A stretch of DNA of 35,606 nucleotides from Bacillota bacterium (GCA_019428945.1 JAHYJM010000011.1:1-35606), one strand, 5' to 3'. Shown: positions 17,103 through 24,530, counted from the first letter of the stretch. Notes: generated from the letters alone by a model not told the origin. Program-made: numbers and translations.

Positions 17103-17132
17103 TTGACGAATCGTCGAATTTACTGTTATTAT
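17103..17132 (+). promoter_or_regulatory. Putative promoter of the sirtuin gene
   Basis: TTGACG (17103-17108) and TATTAT (17127-17132) are 18 nt apart. The -35 is followed by a small dyad GACGA-A-TCGTC that overlaps it and might bind a repressor. The sirtuin ATG is at 17192 with AAGGAG upstream. Confidence 0.45.
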
Positions 17133-17191
17133 AAAGCTATGATTAGGTAAATTTTTGCAATTACTTTGCAATGTGAAGGAGCTGATCGCTC

Positions 17192-17953
17192 ATGAAAAAA
17201 CTGATCGGGAAAGTAACCAAATTAATGGAAATCCTTGTAAAAAGTAAATATGCCGTGGTTCTCACCGGGCCCGGGATCACAGCAGAATATGATAGTTCCT
17301 ATACAAAAAACCTAAACAACAGGCTGATGACCATGCTGGACCCCGAAGAGTTTACCATCGGCAGATATAAAGATGACCCTGAATCTTTTTATGATCTGGG
17401 AGCGCCCTTTTTCAGTATGATTTACGAAACCGCACCAAACGAGGTTCACCTGGCACTTGCTGAACTTGAAAAACAAGGCCTGATTAAATCAGTAATTACT
17501 CAAAATGTTGATGGACTGCAGAAAGTAGCAGGCTCAAAGAAAGTCTTTGAAATTCACGGTACTATAAAAACAGCAAGCTGTACACATTGCAATCGCAAGG
17601 TGGCAATCGAAGATGTCATCCCTGAAAACGGCGAGTGTGAACTACCGCTTCATTGTCCGGACTGCGGAGAACCGCTAAAACCTGATGTGAGGTTACATGG
17701 AGAACCGCTGCCAGAGGATTTTTACAAAGCAAAAGAGGAAGCCCGCAGGGCCGATCTTATGATCATTATTGGGTCTGCAATAGATTTATCACCTGATAAT
17801 GAATTACCGGCTGCATGCAAAAACATAGTAACAATAAACGCGGAACCAACTGTTTATGACGGAAAAGCAATTTTGAGTATACAGGAAAAACCTGTGTTGG
17901 TTCTGAAACTCTTGCTGGAAGTAATTGATAAAAGGGACATAAACATTAAATAA
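17192..17953 (+). CDS. Sir2-family (sirtuin-like) protein with divergent NAD-binding loop
   Basis: The 253-residue protein keeps VITQNVDGLQ (residues 101-110), the catalytic His in FEIHGT (H122), and a zinc ribbon formed by C130, C133, C155 and C158. The end shows IIIGSAIDLSPDNELP in place of the usual GTSLxVxPA. The first cofactor loop, normally GAGxSxxSGIPDFR, reads LTGPGITAEYDSS, without the expected Phe-Arg. Canonical sirtuins deacylate lysines using NAD+. Loss of the loop residues may mean reduced activity, ADP-ribosyl transfer or a binding-only role. The gene is monocistronic and ends before a strong bidirectional terminator. Confidence 0.85.
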   Translation: MKKLIGKVTKLMEILVKSKYAVVLTGPGITAEYDSSYTKNLNNRLMTMLDPEEFTIGRYKDDPESFYDLGAPFFSMIYETAPNEVHLALAELEKQGLIKSVITQNVDGLQKVAGSKKVFEIHGTIKTASCTHCNRKVAIEDVIPENGECELPLHCPDCGEPLKPDVRLHGEPLPEDFYKAKEEARRADLMIIIGSAIDLSPDNELPAACKNIVTINAEPTVYDGKAILSIQEKPVLVLKLLLEVIDKRDINIK

Positions 17954-18008
17954 TAGCAGTTCATGTTAATTATAAATCACTATTAAGTAAAAACCTGACT
18001 TAATCATA

Positions 18009-18055
18009 AAGCAGATACCGTCCCCCCTGATTAAAATAGGATACGGTATCTGCTT
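18009..18055. terminator. Bidirectional terminator between sirtuin and universal stress protein genes
   Basis: A perfect 13-bp inverted repeat (AAGCAGATACCGT at 18009-18021 with its complement at 18043-18055) encloses a 21-nt loop. It lies between convergent genes. There is no long T-run beyond the closing TT, but the stem is strong. Confidence 0.7.
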
Positions 18056-18067
18056 AATGCATAATTG

Positions 18068-18529
18068 TTATTTGACTATAAGCACACTGGAGTTTTTTGC
18101 TTCCTGGGCAACAGCATTACTTACACTGCCAAGCAATATTTTTTTAAGACCACCAAGGCCCCTGCTGCCAATTACGATAATATCAAAACCCTCTTCTTCA
18201 GCTACTTCAACTATTGTATGAGATGGATGACCTTCCTTTAATATAGCCCGTACTTGAACATTTTTTTCTTCAAATACTTTTTGAGCTTCCTGCAAGATAA
18301 TCTTTCTCTTTTCTTTCTCTTCTTCATGCATCATTTTTAAACGCTTAATGTCTTCTTCAGTTATTGCATAATCTCTGCCGCCCCATGAAGCTGACGAAAA
18401 ATCCATTTTACCATCATAGACATGAATCAGAGCTACATCTTCTACAAAAGCAGCTGTGGCAAGAATAGCAGCTTTTTCCAGGGCTTTTTGACTATGTTCC
18501 GATCCATCGGTACAGACTAACAATTTCAT
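18068..18529 (-). CDS. Universal stress protein (UspA family)
   Basis: The 153-residue protein starts at ATG 18529, with AGGGGTG upstream; a longer frame to 18574 adds 15 residues with no ribosome site. It begins MKLLVCTDGSEHSQKAL and has the C-terminal ATP-binding loop IVIGSRGLGGLKKILLGSVS (G-2x-G-9x-G-S type), which marks the ATP-binding Usp subgroup. The middle VRAILKEGHPSHTIVEVAEE is also typical. It is a cytosolic stress-related protein with unknown direct target. An unusual inverted repeat surrounds the -10 region of its promoter (see separate entry). Confidence 0.92.
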   Translation of the reverse strand: MKLLVCTDGSEHSQKALEKAAILATAAFVEDVALIHVYDGKMDFSSASWGGRDYAITEEDIKRLKMMHEEEKEKRKIILQEAQKVFEEKNVQVRAILKEGHPSHTIVEVAEEEGFDIIVIGSRGLGGLKKILLGSVSNAVAQEAKNSSVLIVK

Positions 18530-18539
18530 ATTTATCACC

Positions 18540-18595
18540 CCTTGTCGTCCTGTAAGAAGCCAACAACCTTTCAATTATATTATACTACGACAAGG
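18540..18595. promoter_or_regulatory. Inverted repeat flanking the usp promoter
   Basis: Perfect 9-bp arms CCTTGTCGT (18540-18548) and ACGACAAGG (18587-18595) flank a 38-bp AT-rich segment containing overlapping TATAAT hexamers for the minus strand (18574-18584). The arm near the gene overlaps its ribosome site. It may be a regulator-binding dyad, or, if transcription starts farther upstream, an RNA stem that hides the ribosome site. Confidence 0.4.
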
Positions 18596-18667
18596 TGTCA
18601 TATGTAAGATTTATTTTTTTATTTCGAAAACTCTTTATATATGCGTTTAAAATTGAGCAGGATCTTT

Positions 18668-19129
18668 TCATACATATTTGAGATTTTCAAGCACTCTTGG
18701 AATGGCTATGCTCATAAGCACACCCATAGTGGTTTTCGATAAATCAACCATTATAAACTGCTGGTGCCCGCCCAGGCCGTGACTTGTATTAATACCGCTT
18801 CCTTCAGTCAATAAACCTGCCTCAGCATGACTGGTTTTTATATTGAGCACAACGACAACCCGGTTATTTTTCAGATTTATAAGGTAGTAATCGCCAAGCG
18901 CATGATAGTCTGATTCCAACAGAGCCCGGTTCAGTATCCCGGAGATTTCACTGAATGTTTTTATATGCTTTGGAACTACTCCATATCTCGGGATTAAACC
19001 GGGTTGATGGTGAAAAGCAATTGACTTATTGGAGCTTACATTCCAAATATCAGTATCGACAAATCCATCTCCCAGATCTTCTCTTAAGCCGTCGATAACT
19101 TTCTTTATATTTTCAAGTGTAATATTCAT
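18668..19129 (-). CDS. Roadblock/LC7-like small protein, longer paralogue
   Basis: The 153-residue protein aligns with the next gene upstream through DLGDGFVDTDIW near the N-terminus and VDLSKTTMGVLMS near the C-terminus, so the two are tandem paralogues. It has two insertions relative to the shorter copy, at about residues 40-57 and 97-120, the second rich in Gly, Ser and His. The predicted order helix-strand-strand-helix-three strands-helix matches the Roadblock/LC7 fold of MglB-like regulators of small GTPases, but no family motif confirms it. ATG 19129 has a GAGGGGTG upstream. No GTPase gene is nearby. Function unknown. Confidence 0.6.
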   Translation of the reverse strand: MNITLENIKKVIDGLREDLGDGFVDTDIWNVSSNKSIAFHHQPGLIPRYGVVPKHIKTFSEISGILNRALLESDYHALGDYYLINLKNNRVVVVLNIKTSHAEAGLLTEGSGINTSHGLGGHQQFIMVDLSKTTMGVLMSIAIPRVLENLKYV

Positions 19130-19260
19130 ATGCGCAGCACCCCTCTACCTTATACAGACCCCTTTTTTATCAGATTAAAAGATAGTATTTTAATCTTTAT
19201 AATAACTTAAACATAACACACGACCTTTGATAAATGTTTATTTAAATCAGAAATTAAGTG

Positions 19261-19635
19261 CTAAGAAATTGCTTCTTTCAGGCTTGCGTGTAATTTTGGT
19301 AAAACCACGCTCATTAATATTCCCATGGTTGTCTTAGATAAATCAACCAGCATCCCCTGCTGGTAGTCCCCCGACTTAGTTATCACAACCAGTAATCCAC
19401 TTTCCAAATGCACCATGTAATAATTACCCAGCCCCGGATATTCTGCGCCTGCCAGAGTTTTATCCAGAGTTCGGGTTACTTCATTAAAAAGTGCAACTGC
19501 TTTAGGCTGTGAATTATATCCCGCCAGTGACTGTGCGTCTTTGCTGTGCCAAATATCTGTAGCAACAAATCCTTCACCTAAATCTGACTTTAGTTCTTCA
19601 ATAATTAAATTAAAACTATCGATTATCTTACTCAT
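19261..19635 (-). CDS. Roadblock/LC7-like small protein, shorter paralogue
   Basis: The 124-residue protein starts at ATG 19635 (GGAAGG about 9 nt upstream); an ATG at 19644 lies too close to that site. It shares DLGEGFVATDIW and VDLSKTTMGILMS with the adjacent downstream gene. Its predicted secondary structure is alpha-beta-beta-alpha-beta-beta-beta-alpha, the Roadblock/LC7 order. Such proteins form homo- or heterodimers and regulate Ras-like GTPases in gliding, polarity or signalling (family knowledge). The two copies may form a heterodimer (inference). There are 131 bp to the downstream copy, which can hold a promoter. Function unknown. Confidence 0.6.
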   Translation of the reverse strand: MSKIIDSFNLIIEELKSDLGEGFVATDIWHSKDAQSLAGYNSQPKAVALFNEVTRTLDKTLAGAEYPGLGNYYMVHLESGLLVVITKSGDYQQGMLVDLSKTTMGILMSVVLPKLHASLKEAIS

Positions 19636-19730
19636 GGTTCTCATCCTTCCCTATAATTAATTAATAATGTACTTCTGATCAATACTGTCCGGATAAATAT
19701 GAACTCTTATATCATGGTTCCAGCCCTAAC

Positions 19731-21446
19731 TTACGAGTCAAAATCTTCCATAAAATCTTCAACTGTGAAGACCTCTTCCTCCCAGTCATTATAATCAATG
19801 CTGCCTACATCTACATTCCCGGTTCTCCTGCTTTTCTCTTCTTCCACCAATATACGCCGGAGGAGTTTGCCGACATTACTTTTAGGTAGTTCATTACGGA
19901 ATTCTATAATACGCGGCAGTTTGTAAACAGCCAACCTCTTGGAACAGTAATCAAGCAATTCTTCCTCAGTCACTGTTTCACCGTTTTTTTTAACAACATA
20001 GGTTTTTATTGCTTCTCCATAATATTCATCGGGAATACCTGTACTTAAAACTTCAATAACTTTAGGGTGATGGGATAAAACCTCATCCACTTCACCGGGG
20101 AAAACGTTTAAACCTCCGGTAATAATCATATCTTTCTTTCTACCGACAATGTAAAAAAAACCACCACTGTCCATCTTGGCTATATCTCCGGTGTACAGCC
20201 AACCGTCACGCAGGGTTTCCGCAGTTTCAGCAGGGCGTTTCCAATAACCTTTCATTACCTGTGGTCCCCTGACAATAAGTTCCCCTTCCATACCTACAGG
20301 TAGATCTTTCGTGCCACTTTCCAAATCAACAATACGGCAATCGGTATCAGGAAATGGCAGTCCAATACTGCCAAATTTACGAATACCCCTGAAAGGATTT
20401 GCATGAGTGGTTGGAGAAGCTTCGGTCAGCCCGTATCCTTCAATAATCTTAAGGCCATTTCGGGCTTCAAAACGCTCTATTACATCCACAGGCATGGGCG
20501 CTCCCCCGGTACGCCATATATCGACTGATTTTAGATCATGCTTTTCTGCATCCGGATGATTGGCGATGGAGGTAAATATCGTTGGTACCCCCATAAAAAA
20601 AACAGGCCGATACTTATCAATTAAATCCAAAGTATCATCTACATTAAAATTAAGTGTGAGGAGCAAACCGAAAGGGACATTTAATCCGAAATTCATAACA
20701 GCCGTCATTCCGGTAGCATGGAAAAATGGCATAATAGCCAGCCCATAATACTGGGCAATTCCATTATTAAACTTCTCCTTGAACCAGTCAGAAAACCATT
20801 CTCTTTTCTGAACTACGTTACAGATAATATTATGATGTGTTAGCATAGCAGCTTTAAAAGATCCAGTTGTTCCGCTGGTGTATTGGAGAACTGCTATATC
20901 ATCTTTCGGAGAAATCTCTGCTTCGGGAGAGGCTGGAGGATATTTTTCAAGAAGTTCATCGAACCACAAATCTTCATCTTCAGATTGTATTTTTCCATTT
21001 AACCTGTTTACAATTACATGTTCAATATCAAGTCTGTCCCTCACTGCCTGGAAGGAATCAATCACCAAATCAGCGACTATAATTACTTTTGCATCCGAAT
21101 CTTTTACAGCAAGTTCAACTTCGGATGGCATACACAATGGGTCTATCTGTACTTCAATTGCCCCAATCTTCATACAGGCATAATAGGCATAAACATATTC
21201 AGGACAATTGGGCATGATCAGCGCCACGCGATCACCTTTTTGAACGCCAAGATCAAGCAGGGCAGCTGCAAAACTGTCTATTTTCAAATGCATCATTTTA
21301 AAGGATATTTTTTCTCCTGAAAACATCATGGCAATTAAATCATCATGTCGTGCGGTGTTATCTCTCATGTAACGGTAAAGTGAAGTTTCGGGATATGTCA
21401 GGTTCCATTGAACCGGATAATTTTTTAACCATATACGTTCAGACAT
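19731..21446 (-). CDS. AMP-forming acyl-CoA synthetase (long-chain fatty-acid-CoA ligase type)
   Basis: The 571-residue protein starts at ATG 21446, 9 nt after GGGAGG. It is a full ANL-family enzyme: the P-loop-like LQYTSGTTGSFKAAMLTH, the A5 motif GYGLTEASPTTHANP, the A7 motif YTGDIAKMDSGGFFYIVGRKKD, GGLNVFPGEVDEVL, and the C-terminal catalytic Lys in PKSNVGKLLRR. It activates a carboxylic acid, most likely a fatty acid, to acyl-AMP and then acyl-CoA in the cytosol. It is typical of FadD-type ligases of fatty-acid-degrading anaerobes. The C-terminus has an extra acidic tail of about 35 residues. It follows the MORN gene on the same strand by 74 bp. Confidence 0.92.
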   Translation of the reverse strand: MSERIWLKNYPVQWNLTYPETSLYRYMRDNTARHDDLIAMMFSGEKISFKMMHLKIDSFAAALLDLGVQKGDRVALIMPNCPEYVYAYYACMKIGAIEVQIDPLCMPSEVELAVKDSDAKVIIVADLVIDSFQAVRDRLDIEHVIVNRLNGKIQSEDEDLWFDELLEKYPPASPEAEISPKDDIAVLQYTSGTTGSFKAAMLTHHNIICNVVQKREWFSDWFKEKFNNGIAQYYGLAIMPFFHATGMTAVMNFGLNVPFGLLLTLNFNVDDTLDLIDKYRPVFFMGVPTIFTSIANHPDAEKHDLKSVDIWRTGGAPMPVDVIERFEARNGLKIIEGYGLTEASPTTHANPFRGIRKFGSIGLPFPDTDCRIVDLESGTKDLPVGMEGELIVRGPQVMKGYWKRPAETAETLRDGWLYTGDIAKMDSGGFFYIVGRKKDMIITGGLNVFPGEVDEVLSHHPKVIEVLSTGIPDEYYGEAIKTYVVKKNGETVTEEELLDYCSKRLAVYKLPRIIEFRNELPKSNVGKLLRRILVEEEKSRRTGNVDVGSIDYNDWEEEVFTVEDFMEDFDS

Positions 21447-21520
21447 ATCGGGCTGCCTCCCATGCAAAAACGGTTAAGATCGGAATTAAATTGGACCGTT
21501 ATTTTGATATCCGCAATGAT

Positions 21521-22852
21521 TTACCTGAGGAAGATTAACCAAATAGAAAGTAATGCAGTAAGCAACAAAGCCGATATAATAATGTTCCAAATCCACAATG
21601 CTCTATTGCTAATCTTTTCCTTTTTCTGCTCTTCCCTGTCTAACCTTTCTCTGAGTTCTGCTATTTGCTGTTTCAGATCCGGCTCTCCGCTATTTTCCTT
21701 GCAAGCCAAGCTATCTTGATCATCTGCAGCCGATTTACTTGTCTCTTGATCATTAAGTGCATCACTCTTGTTTTCATCCGTCACTAAGTCAGGGGCAGGA
21801 AGTGCCTGCATCAGATTAACTTTTTCTTCAACAACCTGAGGCTCAACAGTGGGAGTATCGGCAATGCGGGGTACAAACTCATCGTCTGCCCATTCACCGG
21901 TAAATTTAGTCCCGTCAGTATTAATCACAGTCCCGGGTCCTTTTTTCTTGTCATTTTCCCAGGACCCTACAAAAATACTTCCATCATCATAAAACATAGT
22001 ACCATAACCATGCCTTTTACCTTCAGATCTTTCTCCGATATACTTCAGACCGTCGGCATAAAGCATGATACCTTCACCCTGCATGGAGTCGTTACGCCAC
22101 TCCCCAATATATTTTTTACCATTCGGGTAAACCAGCGTTCCCTGGCCGTGCCTTTTTCCGTCTTTCCATTCTCCGATATACTGTCTTCCATTTTGCCATG
22201 TTACAATACCCAGATCGAGGTTCTGTTCCGCCTCTTGAGCAGCGGCGTGCTCACAATTATCTTGATTAAGCCATATCTGCTCACCATTTCTTTTACCATC
22301 TTTCCAAACACAAAAAAACTTGCGGCCATTTGCATAAACCATAGTTCCCTGTCCGTACCTCTTACCATCTTTCCATTCACCGAGATGACTGCCTACATAC
22401 CTGTTTTCTTCCAGGTAAGTCATTATTCCCTGCCCGTACCTCTTGCCATCTTTCCACTGTCCCACATATCTTTTACCATCAGGCCAAGAAATTATACCCT
22501 GCCCACTGGGCTTATCATCTTTCCATTCGCCTAAATATTTAGCTCCATTTCTTTGACTCCATGAACCGAGTCCGTCTCTTTTGCCATTTTTATGAGTCCC
22601 CTCGTACCTACTGCCATCAGACCATTCAAGAACGCCCTGCCCATGAGGTTTGTCGTTTACCCATTCACCCGAATATTTTTTACCGTCGGCATAAACAATT
22701 GTTCCCCGGCCATGCTTTAACCCTGCCCTGAATTCACCATCGTACTTGCTGCCATCTGAATACAATTTCGTACCCTGGCTGTCTTTCTTACTTTCAGTCC
22801 ATTCGTGAGGCTGCTTTCTTCCTTCTGGAAAAAGGTATATTCCTGTACTCAC
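21521..22852 (-). CDS. MORN-repeat protein with C-terminal coiled coil and tail anchor
   Basis: The best start is GTG 22852 (443 aa), with GGAAGG 9 nt upstream; a TTG at 22870 adds six residues. About eleven to twelve MORN units of roughly 23 residues follow one another (YxGEWKDGKxxGQGxxxYxDG type), the seventh interrupted by a Cys-, Gln- and Glu-rich insertion. Then come a Pro/acidic linker, a Glu/Lys-rich coiled coil (about residues 385-420) and a single C-terminal membrane helix (IIISALLLTALLSIWLIFL). Bacterial MORN proteins are poorly understood; eukaryotic ones organise membranes and bind lipids or partners. Its leader contains a c-di-GMP riboswitch, so it may act in a cell-surface or motility process controlled by that messenger (inference). 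Confidence 0.88.
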   Translation of the reverse strand: MSTGIYLFPEGRKQPHEWTESKKDSQGTKLYSDGSKYDGEFRAGLKHGRGTIVYADGKKYSGEWVNDKPHGQGVLEWSDGSRYEGTHKNGKRDGLGSWSQRNGAKYLGEWKDDKPSGQGIISWPDGKRYVGQWKDGKRYGQGIMTYLEENRYVGSHLGEWKDGKRYGQGTMVYANGRKFFCVWKDGKRNGEQIWLNQDNCEHAAAQEAEQNLDLGIVTWQNGRQYIGEWKDGKRHGQGTLVYPNGKKYIGEWRNDSMQGEGIMLYADGLKYIGERSEGKRHGYGTMFYDDGSIFVGSWENDKKKGPGTVINTDGTKFTGEWADDEFVPRIADTPTVEPQVVEEKVNLMQALPAPDLVTDENKSDALNDQETSKSAADDQDSLACKENSGEPDLKQQIAELRERLDREEQKKEKISNRALWIWNIIISALLLTALLSIWLIFLR

Positions 22853-23029
22853 AATTATCTTCCTTCCCAACCCTGTATTATTGAAGAGCCGTAATTCTCA
22901 TGTTTGCCAAAGGGCTTTTTTATTTGATCAGCACACCTTACCAACATTGTGCATGTAAACCTTGCCGGGTAACTGCATAGCAGCCCAGATTTTTATCTGA
23001 AAACATACTCTATATCCTATTGCGATCAA

Positions 23030-23152
23030 TTAGATTTGATGGATAATCGAAACTACAGACAGTATATATGCTGCGATTGATATAATTAAAATAAATTCTA
23101 TGCCTGCAGGAAAAAGAAATTTCGTGGTTGACAAATACGCAAAAAAGCCCAT
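23030..23152 (-). CDS. Possible 40-residue single-helix membrane peptide downstream of the riboswitch
   Basis: An ATG at 23152 opens a 40-residue frame (MGFFAYLSTTKF...) with a hydrophobic helix from about residue 13 to 36. The start lies only 2 nt after the last base of the riboswitch P1 stem and has no ribosome site; the ATG would sit inside the presumed expression platform. It could be a chance frame in AT-rich DNA. Confidence 0.22.
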   Translation of the reverse strand: MGFFAYLSTTKFLFPAGIEFILIISIAAYILSVVSIIHQI

Positions 23153-23154
23153 TT

Positions 23155-23230
23155 TGGCAACCAGGCTGTCATAGTTAAAATAAACCTTAGACCCTTGGTT
23201 TTGCGCCCCTGTCTTTCAACAGGTTTGCCA
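23155..23230 (-). ncRNA. Cyclic di-GMP-I (GEMM-I) riboswitch aptamer
   Basis: Reading the minus strand from 23230: TGGCAAACC, then a hairpin CTGT-TGAAAG-ACAG with a GAAA-type loop, GGGCGCAAAACC, AAGGGTCTAAGG, a variable stem, ATGACAGCCTGG and TTGCCA. P1 is UGGCAA/UUGCCA. These are the conserved blocks of the class I c-di-GMP aptamer (GGCAAACC, GCGCAAA.CC, GG.CUAAG, AUGACAGCC.GGUUGCC). A consensus promoter lies 39 nt upstream. Just after P1 comes GGGCTTTTTT, which with AGCCT of the aptamer's 3' part can form a terminator, so the switch probably acts on transcription. The first well-supported gene downstream is the MORN-repeat protein. Confidence 0.88.
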
Positions 23231-23268
23231 TTATCATTAGGCTCTAATACTTAGCAAATATTGATTAT

Positions 23269-23297
23269 AGTATAACTATTGCTGTCAATTATGTCAA
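23269..23297 (-). promoter_or_regulatory. Promoter of the riboswitch / MORN transcript
   Basis: TTGACA (23297-23292) and TATACT (23274-23269) on the minus strand are exactly 17 nt apart. Transcription would begin near 23262, about 30 nt before the c-di-GMP aptamer. A second TTGACA overlaps the spacer. Confidence 0.65.
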
Positions 23298-23411
23298 TCT
23301 TGAATAATTAATAGCTGCTTATTTTTTCGTGCCGTCCCAGTTTACAAACCTGCACTTTTTAAATTCTTCATTTTTCTATATAAAGGTTAGGAAAACAGCC
23401 TTTACATCTAT

Positions 23412-23440
23412 TTGACATGAGCAACTCACTTTTATATAAT
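23412..23440 (+). promoter_or_regulatory. Consensus sigma-A promoter of the acyltransferase gene
   Basis: TTGACA (23412-23417) and TATAAT (23435-23440) match both consensus hexamers with a 17-nt spacer. The leader is only about 15 nt before the TTG start codon and includes GGAGGAGG. Confidence 0.75.
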
Positions 23441-23462
23441 TTCAGCCGGAGGAGGGTTCAGT

Positions 23463-24041
23463 TTGCTAAAATTTATTGCTATATTTATGTTTAAGTTATC
23501 TGGCTGGACGCTTATGGGCCAAATGCCGGCCGATGTAAAGAAGTCTATTATTGTAGGAGCTCCGCACACCAGCAATCTTGACCTGATTATATCCCTGGGT
23601 GGGTTTCACAAAATGAGGCTACCGATACGTTTTTTAATCAAAAAGGAATGGCTCCGGTATTTCCCCGTAAATAAAATATTACGGTCAGCCGGTGCTCTGG
23701 GTATAGAAAGAGAAAAAAATAATACAATGGTAGACAGTATTGCAGATTTAATCTCCTCTTCAGATGAAAGGATGGCTATTCTGATCACTCCTGAAGGTAC
23801 AAGGAAAAGGGAGTGTAAATGGAAAACAGGTTTCTATTATATTGCATTAAAAGCAGAAATTCCTATTTTTTTAAGCTACCTGGATTACTCAAAGAAGCTT
23901 GCAGTTCTAGGACCGAGCTTTATGCCAAGTGGTAATTTTAAAAGCGATATGCAAATAATCAGGGATTTTTACAAAGATGTAGTTCCGAAATATCCTGAAA
24001 ACTTTTGTCTGGATATTTACCAGGATAGTGATTTTGAATAA
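23463..24041 (+). CDS. PlsC-like 1-acyl-glycerol-phosphate acyltransferase family protein
   Basis: The 192-residue protein starts with TTG 23463, about 9 nt after GGAGGAGG. It carries the acyltransferase block I PHTSNLDL (H-x4-D, about residues 34-41), block II FLIKKEWLRYFP, and block III ITPEGTRKR (about 108-116), and a hydrophobic N-terminus that may lie in the membrane surface. Family members transfer an acyl chain to lysophosphatidate or related lipids. It is shorter than typical PlsC (about 230 residues) and belongs to the compact group often seen with unknown acceptors. It has its own consensus promoter and is convergent with the truncated oxidoreductase. Confidence 0.85.
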   Translation: MLKFIAIFMFKLSGWTLMGQMPADVKKSIIVGAPHTSNLDLIISLGGFHKMRLPIRFLIKKEWLRYFPVNKILRSAGALGIEREKNNTMVDSIADLISSSDERMAILITPEGTRKRECKWKTGFYYIALKAEIPIFLSYLDYSKKLAVLGPSFMPSGNFKSDMQIIRDFYKDVVPKYPENFCLDIYQDSDFE

Positions 24042-24128
24042 ATTTTAGGCTGGCAGCCCTGAGATCATTCACTCCAATACTCAGGCTGGTCAAGCTTGTC
24101 GGCACATATTACTTTGCCTTTCACTGTA

Positions 24129-24530
24129 CTAATTAAACTCGGCTTCAGGTCCTTCCTCATCTCCGAATGCCAATTTTTCAACTTCCAGTAATTCATGTAA
24201 ATCCGCTGCAACAGAATCATCCCAGTTACCGGTTGTTTCACGAACACGATCTGAAACCTGTTTCCAATCGGGGATAACTTCAGCATGGCCTGCCATACCG
24301 TTAAGTCGTTCTGCTTCCTTCAAAACATTGGCTGCCCTAACCATAACTTTTGAAGGCAGGCAGGCATAGTATGGACACTCTCCTCCGACAAGAGAGGCTT
24401 CTATGCCAACTACATTCAGACCGGCATCGAGCAGTTGAAGAGAAAGATCTTCCCCACAAGATCCTACCCCAAGGATGATAACATCAACAGTAGCGTTAAC
24501 TTTAAGATTCTCTTTGCCGGTTGTACCCAT
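24129..24530 (-). pseudogene. Truncated FAD/NAD(P)-dependent disulfide oxidoreductase (mercuric reductase/lipoamide dehydrogenase type)
   Basis: Only 133 residues remain of a family that normally has about 450-480. The FAD-binding start VIILGVGSCGEDLSLQLLDA, the redox-active disulfide GGECPYYACLPSK and the following helix are kept, up to GNWDDSVAADL; then the sequence becomes an acidic tail and stops with TAG. The NAD(P)-binding and dimerisation domains are absent, and no good continuation was found in the other frames down to 24065. A strong ribosome site (GAGGGGG) precedes the ATG, 43 bp after the copper ATPase gene, so it was probably its operon partner. It may be a decayed gene or, less likely, a stand-alone short protein. 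Confidence 0.7.

Larger units (their letters stand above)
22853..23462. other. 610-bp intergenic region with riboswitch, two promoters and structured leader
   Basis: This divergent gap between the MORN gene (-) and the acyltransferase gene (+) holds a c-di-GMP-I riboswitch at 23155-23230 (-) with its promoter, a consensus promoter for the acyltransferase (+), and a possible 40-residue hydrophobic ORF. The part nearest the MORN gene (22880-22995) can form nested stems, for example GGGCT/AGCCC, TTACC/GGTAA and ACAT/ATGT on the minus strand. I see no further gene. Confidence 0.7.

Noticed and set aside
22010-22534. 174-residue plus-strand ORF opposite the MORN gene
   Set aside because: Antisense shadow of the repeat-coding sequence; no ribosome site and repetitive low-complexity composition mirrors the MORN codons.
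21521-22852. DNA tandem repeat or CRISPR array at the regularly spaced similar segments
   Set aside because: The periodicity (about 69 bp) comes from MORN coding repeats, which diverge at the nucleotide level and lack identical direct repeats with unique spacers.
24065-24286. Frameshifted continuation of the truncated flavoprotein in another frame
   Set aside because: The 73-residue frame mostly overlaps the kept part and shows no NAD-binding or dimerisation motif, so a simple frameshift does not restore the family.
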